Shown here: positions 8,870 to 21,432 of the stretch, piece by piece | Numbering within the stretch: the stretch's first letter is position 1 | How the letters are laid out: each line of letters starts with the position of its first letter | From: Bacteroidota bacterium | Lineage (GTDB): Bacteria; Bacteroidota; Bacteroidia; AKYH767-A; OLB10 | Direction of reading: 5' to 3' | Assembly: GCA_016717325.1 (NCBI GenBank) | Contig: JADKFV010000016.1 | Span: 61,825-125,824 of the forward strand | DNA length: 64,000 nucleotides | Translations under genes and position numbers: made by a program | The notes under the pieces: generated by a model | Seen by the model: only the letters and a program-made list of their open reading frames with translations | Databases searched by the model: none | What the model was told of the DNA's origin: nothing

Positions 8870-11354
8870 TTATTTTATCAAAACAAAAGTGCCAACTTTT
8901 TCATACTTGGTGCCATCAACTGCAGTAGCCTCAAGCTTGTAACCATAAATTCCGGAAGGGGCAATGGTACCATCATACATTTCTTCACTCCATTTGGTTG
9001 GAAATTTATTGGTTTCAAAAAATTTGCTGTTCCCATCTATTGAAAATACGAAAATCTACTTTTATCAGACACGTTGCATACACTTCCATGAACTCGTTTG
9101 TGGCATCGTCATTTGGTGTAAATGCTTCCGGAATAAAAACAAATGTTTGCTTGGGGGTAAGCGTTACAATTTGCAAACTTGTGTCGGTACAACCTGATGT
9201 ATTTGTTACGTATAACAATACATTGTACAACCCTCCATTGTATACATGCTTAGGATTGGCATCGTAAGAGTCTTGCAAATCGCCAAATTCCCAGAAGTAC
9301 GTGAGTATATTTCCGGTTGAAATATCCTTAAACTGAACATCGTAATTACAGCCGTTATCTGTAATAATAAAATCAAAATCGGCAACAGGTGTTGGCTTGA
9401 ATGTGAAAGGTATTCCTATTGAATCAACACAATTATTGGCATCGCTACCTATAACTGTATACGTAGTTGGAGCTATTGGTGTTACAATGAATGAACTATC
9501 GGTGTTAATGGAAATGCCCGTATTGGGAATCCATGTATAATTTAATGCACCGGTAAAATCTAATAATACAGAAGTGCCTTCACAAATACTGGTATCGCCC
9601 GAATACGAAATCGTGGGTAGATTATTTACTGTCAAATTTGTATAAATTACAGAATCGCAGGCAATGGTGTTATAAATGGTATCAACATAAATGCCGGATG
9701 AGTTATAAGCATGGCTGTTGTAAACAAAACTATCACCGTTGCATATCGAAATAAACTGTGTATCGACCGCTAAGGTTGTTAGGCCAATATAAATACTATC
9801 AGTAAATACACAACATAACAAATTTACCGACACGTAGTATAAACCAGTATCAGCTACAGAAATCTGAGGTAAGGTATCACCGTTATTCCACAAATATGCA
9901 GACCCACCGGGCACGTTAGCATTCAGTACAAAAGTAAACGGCAGGCATAGAGTAGTATCGTTGCCCAAATCGAGTTTATCTTCACACTCTTCAGGAAAAT
10001 CGTTACTCATCATTGCAACTCCAACACCCAGACTTAGGTTATCGTTAATGCTTGTGTGCGTTGTTGCTTGTTCAAAGTTAGGCAGTGTAGTTATGGTTGT
10101 TGCTTCTAATGTATTGGTGACACAAGAAAGATTACCATTCAAATCTGTTCGGCCTACAACCACATCACTGCTGCCTTTCGAATTGTTACAGGTAAAGAAA
10201 ATTGCATTGTTGGGTTCATCCACAATAAAAGATTCGAAATTTTCTGTAAAAACGTCCTCCTTATTTGCTGTACCAAAAGATTTTGTCCATTGCAATGTTC
10301 CATCAAAGTTCAATTTGGCAATGAATACATCACCGCTTATACCTGCATAATTTGTAAATCCGCACAACAGATAACCATCCGAAACAAAAGCAATGGTGTT
10401 GCAAAAATCATCGCCCGAAGAAACAATGTCAATGTCTTCGGTTAAAATAACTGTACCGTCTTGATACATTTTTATCAGGCCTGTGGTTTTAATTGAACTG
10501 GTGCCATTAATATCGCCATGATAAGCAATAATGATTGTATCGTTTAAAGCAGAAATTGCAGTGGGCAATATTCTTGCCGATGCCAGGTTATCTTTCATTA
10601 AAAATTTTGACCAAACTATGTTGCCAGCCAAATCTACTTTTGCAACAGCAGGGCGCGATTTATCATTTGTATTTGCACCAGCAAATACTCGTCCTGCAAC
10701 ATATACGTGATTGTTATCTATTTGCGAAACGGCCGAAATATCATCGTAGTAATTGGCAAGTCCGCCATTATCAAAATCATAAATGGAAGATTGTGAAGTT
10801 ATGTTTCCTGTTGAAGCATCAACTTTAAAAAATTTATAATCGGCATGTGTACCGGCATTGTATTGAAATTTACAACCTGCCACAAAATATTCGGCATTGC
10901 TGATGGCAATTATTTTCGAAAAATAATATGGTATTGGTGCGGCTTCAGTTCGTTGCCAGATTAAATTTCCATTCAGGTCAAATTTAAAAATGGATGACCC
11001 GGTATAGATTGGTGAGCTATTAGTATAGCCCAATGAGGTGCCAATCAAAAAACCATCGACAGTTACTTGCAAACATTTTACTATATTCAATCCCTGGGCA
11101 ACATGTTTGAAAGATTTTCCCCAAATCAGTTCACCCTGTGCATTTAACTTAATAATTAAAGAACTATCATTAGTACTACCCCCAATAAACATTGAACCAT
11201 CTGTGGCTTTTGCTATTACCATTCCTCTGTCGGCTACTACAGCATCGCCATAAGTTTTATAAAATGTTTGGCTATACAAATTGTTGAATGCAATCGCAAC
11301 AATGGACATCATCAACAGAGGCGAAAAAACAAATTGCAAACTTGGTGAATTCAT
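8870..11354 (-). CDS. Secreted protein with gliding-motility-type (CHU_C, T9SS type B) C-terminal domain, one frameshift
   Basis: A secreted protein of about 827 residues when one frameshift is removed. The signal peptide follows the ATG at 11354 (MNSPSLQFVFSPLLMMSIVA). An upstream in-frame start at 11495 is unlikely because a TATATTTG promoter box lies between them at 11435-11442. Residues 30-400 are beta-propeller-like repeats (GELIWGKSF, GNLIWQRTE, GTLQWTKSFG). Ig/PKD-like domains follow, with GDTSICEGTSVLL and FWEFGDLQD. The end is a CHU_C domain (FIPEAFTPNDDATNEF, FRIFNRW). The frame breaks at an A6 run at 9017-9022 (six where five fit). After correction it continues ETNKFPTKWSEEMYDGTIAP to a stop at 8870, giving a length divisible by three. 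Confidence 0.83.
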
Positions 11355-11516
11355 TTTACTATACACGATGAACAATTTTATAATGATGTTGTAATATTGC
11401 TTGAATGAATATTGCTTTGAATAAATGAGCGAAACAAATATACAGTTTGCTATGCTAAAAAAGGTGAAAACATTTTTACATAAACAATATTGCAAAATCC
11501 CATGAAATTCAAAGCC

Positions 11517-11924
11517 TTACGCTCCGTATAATTCAATGTACTTTCTTGAGATATCGCTGGCAGTGGTTTGCAATTCCCCGGCTGTTACGGTTAATTTTGG
11601 TAGCGAAAAATTTATATCGTTTATGTGATTGAGCGGAATAAGGTGAATGTGTGCATGAGGCACTTCGAGGCCTATTACAGCGACCCCAATTCGTAAGCAT
11701 GGTATAACTTGTTCCTGCGCTATTGCAACTTTTTTCGCAAACACAATTAAGTTTGATAGCAAATCATCGGGCACATCAAAAATATAATCTATCTCTGATT
11801 TTGGCACTACTAAAATATGGCCTTTAGCGAGTGGGCTTATATCAAGAAAAGCCAAACAATCATTTGTTTCAGCAATCTTGTAACAAGGGATTTGTCCGGC
11901 AATAATTTTCGAAAAGATTGTCAT
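11517..11924 (-). CDS. HIT family nucleotide-binding protein
   Basis: HIT proteins are small nucleotide hydrolases or transferases (HINT/Fhit group). The 135-residue protein from the ATG at 11924 starts MTIFSKIIAGQIPCYKIAE, the classic HinT beginning, has FLDISPLAKGHILVVPK and ends with the active-site HAHIHLIP (His-x-His-x-His-x-x). The longer frame from 11966 overlaps greA and has no family match, so I prefer 11924. It lies 25 bases downstream of greA and is probably co-transcribed with it. Confidence 0.9.
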   Translation of the reverse strand: MTIFSKIIAGQIPCYKIAETNDCLAFLDISPLAKGHILVVPKSEIDYIFDVPDDLLSNLIVFAKKVAIAQEQVIPCLRIGVAVIGLEVPHAHIHLIPLNHINDINFSLPKLTVTAGELQTTASDISRKYIELYGA

Positions 11925-11949
11925 TTTAATTTGATGTTTACTTCCAATT

Positions 11950-12423
11950 TTATCTTGATATCTCAAGCACTTTAAACTTTAAAATACCTGCAGGCACTTG
12001 CACCTCAGCAATCTCACCTTTCTTTTTTCCAAGCAAGCCTTTCCCGATAGGTGAACTTACCGATATTCTGCCGGTTTTTAAATCAGCTTCCTGCTCTGCA
12101 ACAATAGTATAATTTACTTCTTTATTAGTTACCAGGTTTTGCAATCGTGCTGTGGAAAGTATAGTTATCATAGATGTATCAATCTTCGATTCATCCAAAA
12201 TACGGGCGTTTGCCACTGCATCTTCGGCACGCGATATTTCCAGTTCAAGCATTCCTTGTGCATCTTTCGCTGCATCATATTCTGCATTTTCCGATAAGTC
12301 GCCCTTATCCCTTGCCTCGGCAATTGCCTTAGATATTTTGGGCCTTTCTACTTTTTTAAGATGATTTAAGCGTTCCTGTAATTTCTTTAAACCTTCTTCG
12401 GTTACGTAAACTATTTGTGACAT
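11950..12423 (-). CDS. greA: Transcription elongation factor GreA
   Basis: GreA rescues backtracked RNA polymerase by stimulating transcript cleavage. The 157-residue protein from the ATG at 12423 (MSQIVYVTEEGLKKLQERL) has the N-terminal coiled coil with the catalytic tip DKGDLSENAEYDAAKDAQ (about residues 40-57, the acidic D/E pair) and the C-terminal FKBP-like domain (ISVSSPIGKGLLGKKKGE). The family is normally 155-160 residues, so the alternative start at 12459, which overlaps the terminator hairpin, is rejected. It is followed by the HIT gene. Confidence 0.95.
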   Translation of the reverse strand: MSQIVYVTEEGLKKLQERLNHLKKVERPKISKAIAEARDKGDLSENAEYDAAKDAQGMLELEISRAEDAVANARILDESKIDTSMITILSTARLQNLVTNKEVNYTIVAEQEADLKTGRISVSSPIGKGLLGKKKGEIAEVQVPAGILKFKVLEISR

Positions 12424-12455
12424 TCTTTTATTATTAATTTTGGCTATCAATCCAT

Positions 12456-12501
12456 ACAAAACAAAAGAAGACCTCCATACGGAAGTCCTCTTTTGTTTTG
12501 T
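12456..12501 (-). terminator. Long hairpin terminator between porV and greA
   Basis: Positions 12456-12476 pair with 12481-12501 in a stem of about 21 bp with two mismatches, around an ATAC loop. On the minus strand the 3' arm ends CTTTTGTTTTGT and can act as the U-rich tail, terminating the PorV operon just before greA. Confidence 0.75.
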
Positions 12502-12524
12502 GCAAAATATAAATTTATTTCTAA

Positions 12525-13586
12525 TTACAATCGCAAGCGAGCGCCAATGCTATGGCAGCCATCAAATGGATTAGTAGCGCGGTAAGCATAATCAAGACCT
12601 ACAGCTTTGCCGCTTTTGCCAAGTGGCAGTTCGAAACTTAATCCAACATTTAAACCTGTAAGTGCTGTTGTGCGTAATTCACTGTCGGTAACATCCCCTT
12701 CGTAAACATAACCGGCACGAAGCATAAACAGGCTTTTGAAACCATATTCTAAACCTAGTATATATTGGTTTTGTGAAAAAGAGTTTGCGGTGAAATTGAA
12801 TGCTGTAGTTAAGCGATGCATTTCAGCCAGTTTGAAATCATAAGAAACACCGATGTTTATAAGAGAAGGCAATTCAAATTCTCCTGACTTTTGTTCAAGA
12901 CCTAAAGATGCACCGTTTTGCAAAGTACCACGGATGGCCAATCCATCGCCACTATATTTTAATGGTGCGGATACATTGCGTAATGAAATGCCGAATTTTA
13001 AATTATCCTTATCGGGATTGAAACCCGTAACATACTGTATACCTGCATCGAAACCTAAACCTTGTGTTTTCACATCAGCTATAGCTTCAGAAATTACACG
13101 CAATGTGATTCCGCCATAGATACTGTTCGAAAACTCCTTGGAATATGACAATCCCATATTGAAGAATTGTGGCGAAAAAGTTCCTATGCCTCCCTCCGGC
13201 AAATCGGTTGTGGTATACTCAATATCGCCAAAACCCATTGACATAATTCCTATGCCGATAACGCCTGATTGACCAACATGTTGAGCTAAACCAAAACTAT
13301 TGATATTTATTCCTGAACCTTTTAACCATTGCGTATGATTAAACGCTATCTCGGTCTTTTTAGTAAAAGCCAAACCGGCAACATTCCAGAATTGTGCATC
13401 TAAACCGCGCACACCGGCAGTATTAGCACCGCCCCATCCGGCACTGCGTGCAAATGGATTGATAAGCAATTCTGTAGCACCGGCCGCTCCCGATCGTTCA
13501 GGATTACCCGCAAAAGAACCCGTGCTTATTAGCCCCATCCCGGCAACTAACAGCCCAACTATTATTCTATTTTTTACCTTTTTCAT
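12525..13586 (-). CDS. PorV/PorQ family outer membrane protein (T9SS component type)
   Basis: PorV-like proteins are FadL-type outer membrane beta-barrels. PorV itself (LptO) shuttles T9SS cargo from the translocon to the attachment complex. This 353-residue protein has a signal peptide (MKKVKNRIIVGLLVAGMGLIS to about residue 26), the family start SGAAGATELLINPFARS, then GLDAQFWNVAGLA and barrel strands with alternating hydrophobic residues, ending in IGARLRL with a terminal Leu. It lies 28 bases downstream of the giant T9SS cargo gene and is last in the unit TonB receptor - cargo - PorV. It could be a dedicated paralogue rather than the main PorV. Confidence 0.87.
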   Translation of the reverse strand: MKKVKNRIIVGLLVAGMGLISTGSFAGNPERSGAAGATELLINPFARSAGWGGANTAGVRGLDAQFWNVAGLAFTKKTEIAFNHTQWLKGSGININSFGLAQHVGQSGVIGIGIMSMGFGDIEYTTTDLPEGGIGTFSPQFFNMGLSYSKEFSNSIYGGITLRVISEAIADVKTQGLGFDAGIQYVTGFNPDKDNLKFGISLRNVSAPLKYSGDGLAIRGTLQNGASLGLEQKSGEFELPSLINIGVSYDFKLAEMHRLTTAFNFTANSFSQNQYILGLEYGFKSLFMLRAGYVYEGDVTDSELRTTALTGLNVGLSFELPLGKSGKAVGLDYAYRATNPFDGCHSIGARLRL

Positions 13587-13614
13587 AATCTGTTTTTTTA
13601 TTGGTTATAATTAA

Positions 13615-16600
13615 TTAAAATGTATCAACATCAACTGGACGAAGCACCACAAAAGATTTCAGAATACGAGTACCTACACCGGGAACTTCAACATGAATAA
13701 GATAAATACCACTTGCTACAGGTATCGATTTGGAATTCTTCAAATCCCACTCTATCGATGTATCGCGGTTCTTATTTTCAACAGTTGTACTTCCTGTAGA
13801 ATTATCGGGCTCTACATCACGTTTATATTTCCGAAGCAATATGCCATTGGTAGTGAAAATAGATACGGTACATTTCGAAGGTAAATTGGTTATTTTCACT
13901 ACTGTTAAGAGCTGATTTTTCTCATAGCTTGAATATGCATAATATGGATTAGGTACTATGTTAATCAAATCGAGGGCAGATGTTGCAGCGTCATTCGAAT
14001 TGGAAATTGTTTGCATACCGGCAGTAGATAATTTGTAATATGGATTTGATCCATTCTGAGATGCACCACCTACAACAGAACCATCTCCTGTAAATGAATT
14101 ATTAGAACCCGCAATAAATGTTGCACCACTTGGATATGCTGTTCCATCAAATACAATTGAATCATTCAATACATTATAAGATGTTCCACTTGATAAAGCA
14201 GTACCTTTGAATATTTCAGTGCGAGTATCGTATTGTATATATGTTTTCGCAACACGTATTTTCACTGTTATTTCCGACTCGTTTAAACTCTTACCAGATA
14301 CCAACAAAGGCATAGCAGCCCACATTATATCTTTATGCACTCCACGCTTGTATGTTGCGTTACCCGATTTTAAAAGCTTGGCCATTTTACGGCCATAGTC
14401 GTAACGAGGACAATCGCTTGGCTTTTCGCCATTATGTCCATATACATAAATGTAGTGTCCATTACCTACTCTACTCTCTCCAGATAAAGTTTTCAATTCC
14501 GATGTAGGATTCCATTTCATATCCTGATCCCAAACCGAGTTTTCACCATAAGCCATGTTTAGACGCTCGCCAGTTTCAACATTTACAGCATAACCCGGAA
14601 ACCATCCCATTCCGGTTGAAGAAATGAAGTTTGGCGAATTTGGATCATCACTGGCAGGAGCATTTGGATCGCCCTGTACACCATTCTTGTCTATGGAAGC
14701 GGCTTTGCGTAAATCAAATTTGTCAGCTTTGCCCTGAACGGTAGTGTCTTTTTTATTAGACATTTCAATAACTATACACCGCGTCCATTTCGATTTGTCG
14801 CTAGTGAAAACAACATCCACACTCGCCAAACTATCAAATGCACCAAATTGGTCAAGCAGGGAAGAACTCCATTTTGGAGCATAAGGAACATTGTCACGAT
14901 TTAACAATCGGAAAGGACCCCAAGTGCCACCTACAACTCCTTCGAAAACTTTTTTTATCATCATATCCATCATAAGGTGCGCCACCGCTGCGAACCAATT
15001 TGTAACCGAATCTGCATCGTTGTCTTTCACAAAACTTAACCATCTGTTGCCATCAGCATAAGAAATGCTCGATGTTAAATATCCTAAATCTTTTGCAGTA
15101 GGCTCGTATGGTTTTGGCACATCTCTTAAGTCAGCGGTTAGGCCATAATCTGAAAACACTTGCTCATTAGGAACACCGTATGGTCGTTCGCTGACAAATT
15201 CAGCACCGCTGGCAGTTTCCTTAAATTTCCATAACGAAGTACCTAAAGTAACTCCATCAAACTTCAGCTCAAAATTATGTTCTTTCATTTTGAAAACATC
15301 GTATACGGCAACATTTGCAGGTCCACCATCTATTTCATACTTAGGGAAATAACTTCTGAAGGCAGGTGCATTTAATGCTTCATTGCGTGATTCAGTTACC
15401 ATATTCAAAATCATTCCACCGTTTCCTGAACCCTCAATACGTTGCATTGCAGGCCTGTTGCCAAATACTGAGTTAAATATTTGCCCATAATTTTCTACTA
15501 TCGGCTTATGTGGAATAGCAGTGTATGTGCGAACATTTAATCGGCCAGGCAAATATGGCTTTTGCTGCGTGTAATTTGGTGATGGTACATTTGTATATTC
15601 AAACTTACGGTATTCGTTGTGGGCATAAGCAAGAATAGTAAAATAATATGTTTTATAATTTATCAACTCTGCACTACCGCCACCAAATGCATCAGTAGAT
15701 ATTCTTAAAACGTGCTTCACTCCTTCATTTTTGCCGTTTACCATTTCAACATCATCCCATGTAGCTAAATTATCATTCCATGAATGATTGATAATTTGCG
15801 TAACACCATTTTTTTCATCAAACTGAGCTATCAAACGCGCCTTATCGGGATTTCCAAGGTCTTTAGGGTCATAAGTAACTTGATCATTCAACAATTGATA
15901 AACCAGATATCCTTCGAATTTGTACGAACGTTCTGATTCTGATAAAGGGGTTAATCCACCGGTATCATTAGGAATTTCTCCTGGAATTGTTGGATCTACT
16001 TCATTATAAAATTCTGTGGCTTTGGTAGCATAATTTTCAAATGTCAAAATAATTTGTTTATCCAATTCGCGCACAGCAACATCAGGCGATGTTGGTCCAT
16101 CAATAACCTTAAAGCAATTATCAAAAACACTTTGTGCTTTGGCATCGGCAACCTTCATTAAAGCGACAGAGGCTAATGGCCCGCCAGAGGCAGCACGTGC
16201 CCAAACCACACCTGTAGTAATATAGTTAACTGCACCAGGTAGTAAGGTGAATGCTCCGGCCGATTCTAAAAACCTGCGATCTTCAGGAGCATTTCCAGCA
16301 GTTACTTCACTCCACTCTCCATAAAGAGGGAAGTTTACCGGGTCAGATTTGCCGGGGAACATGAAATCGCAAACAGGATTTGCAGGGTTACGTCCATCCT
16401 CACCATAAGTACATGGTAAACCATCTCCCCATACACCTTTGAGGTAATTGTAATGATGAACTGGTCCATCAGGATTACCATTTGGTTGATTGTTCACATT
16501 ATTATAATACATAAACTTTGACATTATAATTTGCTCTCCCGGTTCATCTGTTGTACCATCCCGGTCGTTATCTATGCCATCGTTCGCATCTGCAAGTGGT

Positions 16601-17618
16601 CCCTGAAAAAAGTCGATGCCTATTGCCGGTGGCTTATCACCGTAACCTGTACCACCCTCATCATTTGGATCACCGTTGTAACAGAATCCAAGCCCCAAAC
16701 CTACATCGCAACCAACATAATCATCAGTAGCAAATCCTAAATCAGGATCGCACCACATACCAAAATAGGTGCTGTTTAGTTTACTATTACTCCGATTAAT
16801 AACCTTAAATTTGTTAAAAGTCATATTATTTATCTCATCGTTGGTGCGAAAAGCAAACGCCTGACATTGCACTTCAACCCCAATTGCGGCCGTAGACAAT
16901 GTTGCTGTGTGGTCGTTACCCAAATCGTTAAATACCCACCAAATGGTTTGGTCACCAAATACAAAATCGTTGCAAGTGCCCGTGTAGTCACCGGTATCTG
17001 TATCCGATAATTTGTAATATGGAAAATCACCTTTCGTATAGTCATATATACCATCACCATCCACATCTTTGAAAGGTGCCAAAAATTGATCTTCGTTAAA
17101 CAAAGCATTACCGTTTCCAGGCCATTCCTTAATAGACAAAGTTGCTTTTGCCGGATCGGAAATAAAATTCAAGACCTCTTCTTTTGAAATTTTTCCAATG
17201 CCTGTCGTAATAAGCACAACGACCAGGCTCAATGTTTACGTCATTTTGTCTCAGCACCAGCCCAAAAGTCGTCACCTGTCTGGCGATAGGTTTGAGCAGC
17301 AACTTTTATATTTCCGTTATCATCAGTTCCGCCTATCCAAAGTGCTCCGGCATAAATAGAGTGTGACCCACTATTGATAGGCACTTCATACTTGGCATCG
17401 CTAGTATTGGGTTGCCACCACCAGTCACCTCCGGTTAAAAAACGGCAACGCACATTGTTGATGTCCATATCAACATTTGCAGTTGGCCTTACGCAACCGG
17501 CAGCAATTTTTGCGGCTCCCTTCGATGGAAGCTTTGCCGAGTTGACATTTTCTTTTGCCACTAATGAACCGACCAGCAGTATCATCATAGCACTTAATTG
17601 AAATCGTATTATCTTCAT
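13615..17618 (-). CDS. Giant secreted protein with T9SS sorting domain, two frameshifts
   Basis: A secreted protein of about 1333 residues once two frameshifts are repaired. It starts MKIIRFQLSAMMILLVGSLVA (signal peptide), then CVRPTANVDMDINNVRCRFL and GGDWWWQPN, a Bacteroidota family that recurs beside PorV genes. The first break is an A4 run (minus strand) at 17244-17247 that should be A3; the second is A5 at 17190-17194 that should be A4. The repaired join reads ETNDVNIEPGRCAYYDRHWK then ISKEEV. The body has acidic calcium-like loops (DVDGDGIYDYTKGDFP, DGIDNDRDGTTDEPGEQ), and the C-terminus is a type A sorting domain (NIVPNPYYAYSSYEKN; SIPVASGIYLIHVEVPG). The function is unknown. It lies 29 bases after the TonB receptor gene. 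Confidence 0.82.
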
Positions 17619-17647
17619 TTTATCTGTGGTTTATTTTTTTATTTTAA

Positions 17648-20600
17648 TTAGAAATTGAATTCAACACCTAAACGAATTCTACGCGGCAACGAATAATTTG
17701 CAGGATTGTTCATCATTACTCCATACAAATCGCGGTAGGCTTGCTCGTCTGTAGCGCTTGCTATTTGTGGTTGTGCAAATGAAGAATTCAAAAATCCATC
17801 ATCATCAGGGTTACCGGTCGCTCTGTATACTGCTACTATATTTTTGGCATTCAGTGCATTCAATACTTGTAAGTAAATATTCAAACTTGAGCCATTTCCG
17901 CCATCTTTTCCTTTTTTCAAATCGATGGTTTTGTCTATGCGCAAGTCAACACGGTATTGCCATGGTAAACGCGAACCATTTACCGATCCTTTTAAGGCCC
18001 CGGTACCTGATTGTTGTAAACCTATGTTGTCAACTTCGTTGCGTATTCTTTGCAAAGCACTATAAGGCGTGCCCGAACCTGCACGGAAAATTACGTTCAA
18101 GCCGGTGTTGGCAAAAAACTGCTTCCCAAACCAAATTGGACCATTGTAATCAGCTCCAGAACCATAACGGTAATCGAATGTAGTTACCAAAGTATGGCGT
18201 TGGTCAAAATCAAGCGGATTTACTGTACGCAAATTTGGTTGACCAAGGTTTATTAATTCTTGCTGTGAGGCATCACCCGAACCTGTACCATCGGCAAACT
18301 GTAATGTATAGGCTAATGTCATACGCACATTTGCAGTTCTGCGCAAGTCGTAAGAGAAATTTAATCCTTTGGCAGTACCAAAGTCAAAATTATCATATGT
18401 TACATAAGAACTTGGAAATGCGTAATTAATTCTGCGTTGTTGTATCTGGTCTTGAAATTCGCGATAAAATGCAGAAATAGTGATTGCTGAACTACGGCTT
18501 AATGCTTGTTTGAATCCCAATTCATAATCTACTGTTTTTTCAGGCTTAAGAGCAGGATTGTTCAAATTACCATCAAATTTTGGTAATAATCTAGTGGCGT
18601 GATTCTCCAACGATCTGGTGGGCGTTGTGTTAAGATATCATAGTGCGCAAAAAACTGTGCCATGTCCGAAATAGGGAATGAGAAAGCTATACGGGGCATA
18701 AAAGTTATTTGTGGTTCATAATCTTTGAAGCTTGAAGATGCATCGAAGGTCGTTTTTTGAATGTCATCGGTTGGATTAGCAAGATATGGAGAAAGTGTTC
18801 CTGTTGTAGTAAGTTTTGCTAATATCGATGGATCCGAAACAGGAATTCCATTTGCATCGTACCAATCTTCACCATTACGGTATCCGATAATATTATTTAC
18901 ACTTGGTTGCTTGAAATCGGAAACATAAACAACATAATCGCTGCCAATTCCTGATGGAAGATTTGGAATTACCAACTCACCGGCAGTTTTGGTTGCATAC
19001 AACGAGTATTTATCTTTCAATACTTTTTGGTTTGCATCAAAACGATCAACACGAACACCAACGTTGAATATCAAATCGTTGATGGCAAAACGGTCTTGAA
19101 TAAAACCGGCCATGTAAATTGGTTGAAAAGGCGCTATTTCGCGGGTTGGATTTCCGTTAGCATCAACTTTGCTGAAGTAATCGTTGAATGAAGGCTTATT
19201 CTTTTGCTTTTCACCATAATAAGTATAACCGGCATAATCAACCAATTGTACAGGCAACAACAATTCATCAGCATTAAAATATTCTAACTTGAATATCGAT
19301 GGGTCGTAAGAGTCAATATCGATGAATTCGTTATTTCCTTTTCCGAGTACCTGACGAATATTTTCGAAAAATCCGGTTTGTCCATCATTAGCATAACGAT
19401 ATTGATCCCAATATCCATTTTGAAAGGTTACATCATTAATACTTTGGCTAAGATTAATTTTTATGTTTTGCAATCCACGCATCTTACCCCAGAAACCTAT
19501 TGGATTTGATGAGAAGAACGCATCAGTACGTTGTTCGTATTCGAAACCTATTTGTATGTTGTGGTTTTTAATATCTGCAGAACCTGTTGCTAAAACACGC
19601 AATGCAACGTTATCATCTATACGATAGTTGTTTGGCTCACGACCGGTATTCCACATCAATGAATAAACCGGATCGGCACGCAAACCATTGATTAAAGCAC
19701 CATCATTAAGCAAATTGTTAATGTTGGTTGGTTCACCAAACAAAGCATAATACTGTTGGGTATACGCCTGTGCATCAGGATTTATACCTCCTGGCGTGAA
19801 TACCAATGTCGAGTCCTGGTAACCAACTGTGGCATAAACAGATGTATCGGAGGTTGTTCCATTAGCATCAGTATATTTTAGCGTAACAGTATCTTTTACC
19901 AAACTACGCAACGACTGGAATTTTCCAATATATCCATAATCAAATACATTATCCTTATGAACATCGTCCTGACGAATTTTGTGTTCTTTAGTATAATCTA
20001 CCTGTATATTATAATAAGCGTTTTTGATGGTTGAAGCAGATTTATCTTTGCTGGCATCGGCACTTCCAAGGCGGTGAGTAAAACGAGCAAAAGCACGCCA
20101 TGTATAATCAATCAGTTGAGGGTTATTCACCGCGTTGAATAATGCATAAGTATAAGTAAATTCTCTTCTGTTAGAATATGCACCCGAACCTCCTAAACTG
20201 ATGGTGATTCCTTTTGCAGGTTGAAAATCTACCTTAGCAGTCATACGTGCACTTCTTGATTTTACATTATCATAAGCTTTAATTTTTTCAAGATCACTAA
20301 GTCTTGTTAATTCAGCTCTGCGTATAAAACCTAAACCCGAAGCATTTTTTTGAATAGGGTTCTGACGTAAATCGCTCAACAAATCATCATTCACCTTATA
20401 AAATCCTATTGCTGAAGGATTTGGGTCCTTATCAGCCTGAAATTCGGCAGATATAAAGAAGCCTAACAAAGGCGTCTTGGTGCCGTCAGATGATTTTTCA
20501 TTGCAAGGGGTCCGCTGATATTTAATCCGACAAGATTAAACCCATAAGGATCCAAAAATTGAGAGGTAAGTAATTCTACCCCACCAAAGAAATTTTTTGA

Positions 20601-21281
20601 TGGGCCTCTGGTTGTAATGTTTACAATACCTCCTGTGGCATCACCATAGTTGGCAGGTATTCCACCGGTAACTACGGTAATCTGTTCGATACCACTTTGC
20701 GGCAATCCAACAGAACCGCGTACACGCACACCATCTACATAATAATCGGTTGCATTTCCACGCGAACCTCTTATATTTAGATCGTCACCTTCTTTCTTTT
20801 GAAATACCCCTGCCGATGTTGCAACCAATGAGTTAACATCACGCACAGGAGCAGCTTGAATGTCTTCGCTGGTTAAGGTGTTTTGGGTTGAAGGATTACC
20901 TTTATCGATTACCGGCACTTTGTATTCGGTAATTACGATTTGAGTAATGTCTACAGCCCCCTTCGACATTTTTACATCCTGGAAGGTGATTTTTTCGGAA
21001 GAAACTATAATTCCATTTACACCTGTAGCCTGATAGCCAACATAAGATGCTTTGAGATTATACTTTCCCGGGTTGAGGGGCTTGATGGTAAAGTTACCAT
21101 CAAAATCGGTTTGCGAACCTCCCGCCTGCGACCCATTAAGCTCAACGACCACGTTGGCAAACGGAAGCGGTTCATTGGTGGTGGCATCTACCACCTTACC
21201 TTTGATGGAGCCCGATTGAGCAAGTAAACTTGCCCAGGCCACCATTACGATTAAAAATGTAGAGTAAATTTTTCGCATCAT
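17648..21281 (-). CDS. TonB-dependent receptor with carboxypeptidase-regulatory-like domain, two frameshifts
   Basis: An outer membrane TonB-dependent receptor of about 1211 residues after repair. In order: signal peptide (MMRKIYSTFLIVMVAWASLLAQ), CarboxypepD_reg-like domain (GKVVDATTNEPLPFANV, about residues 28-110), plug domain (NSLVATSAGVFQKKEGDDLN; YYVDGVRVRGS; GGIPANYGDATGGIVNI) and a long barrel ending RRIRLGVEFNF. Frame breaks lie at a T5 run (plus strand) at 20494-20498 that should be T6, and a T4 run at 18578-18581 that should be T5; the second repair restores YYQKFDGNLNNPALKPEKT, a conserved barrel segment. The ligand cannot be read from sequence. First gene of the operon with the giant cargo and PorV. 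Confidence 0.88.
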
Positions 21282-21334
21282 AGCGTGTTTATTTAATTGG
21301 TTTGATTTGTTTGTTATTTAAAAGTTAAGGTGCG

Positions 21335-21367
21335 CTAATGTATGTAGTTTATAAAGTAAGTTCCAAA
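21335..21367 (-). promoter_or_regulatory. Promoter of the TonB receptor - cargo - PorV operon
   Basis: On the minus strand, TTTG (21367-21364) and TACATTAG (21342-21335) are 21 bases apart. The -7 box differs from TAnnTTTG at one position. The predicted leader is about 50 bases. The same TACATTAG box occurs before the cargo gene at 27566. Confidence 0.5.
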
Positions 21368-21432
21368 CATTATTTTTAAAATGACTAAAATATGACTTTG
21401 TCATGAAGTTTATTTTTGATATTCAAATGATT

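Noticed and set aside
11355..11495. Longer N-terminus of the CHU_C cargo starting at 11495
   Set aside because: It would place a promoter box inside the coding sequence and puts 47 residues before the signal peptide.
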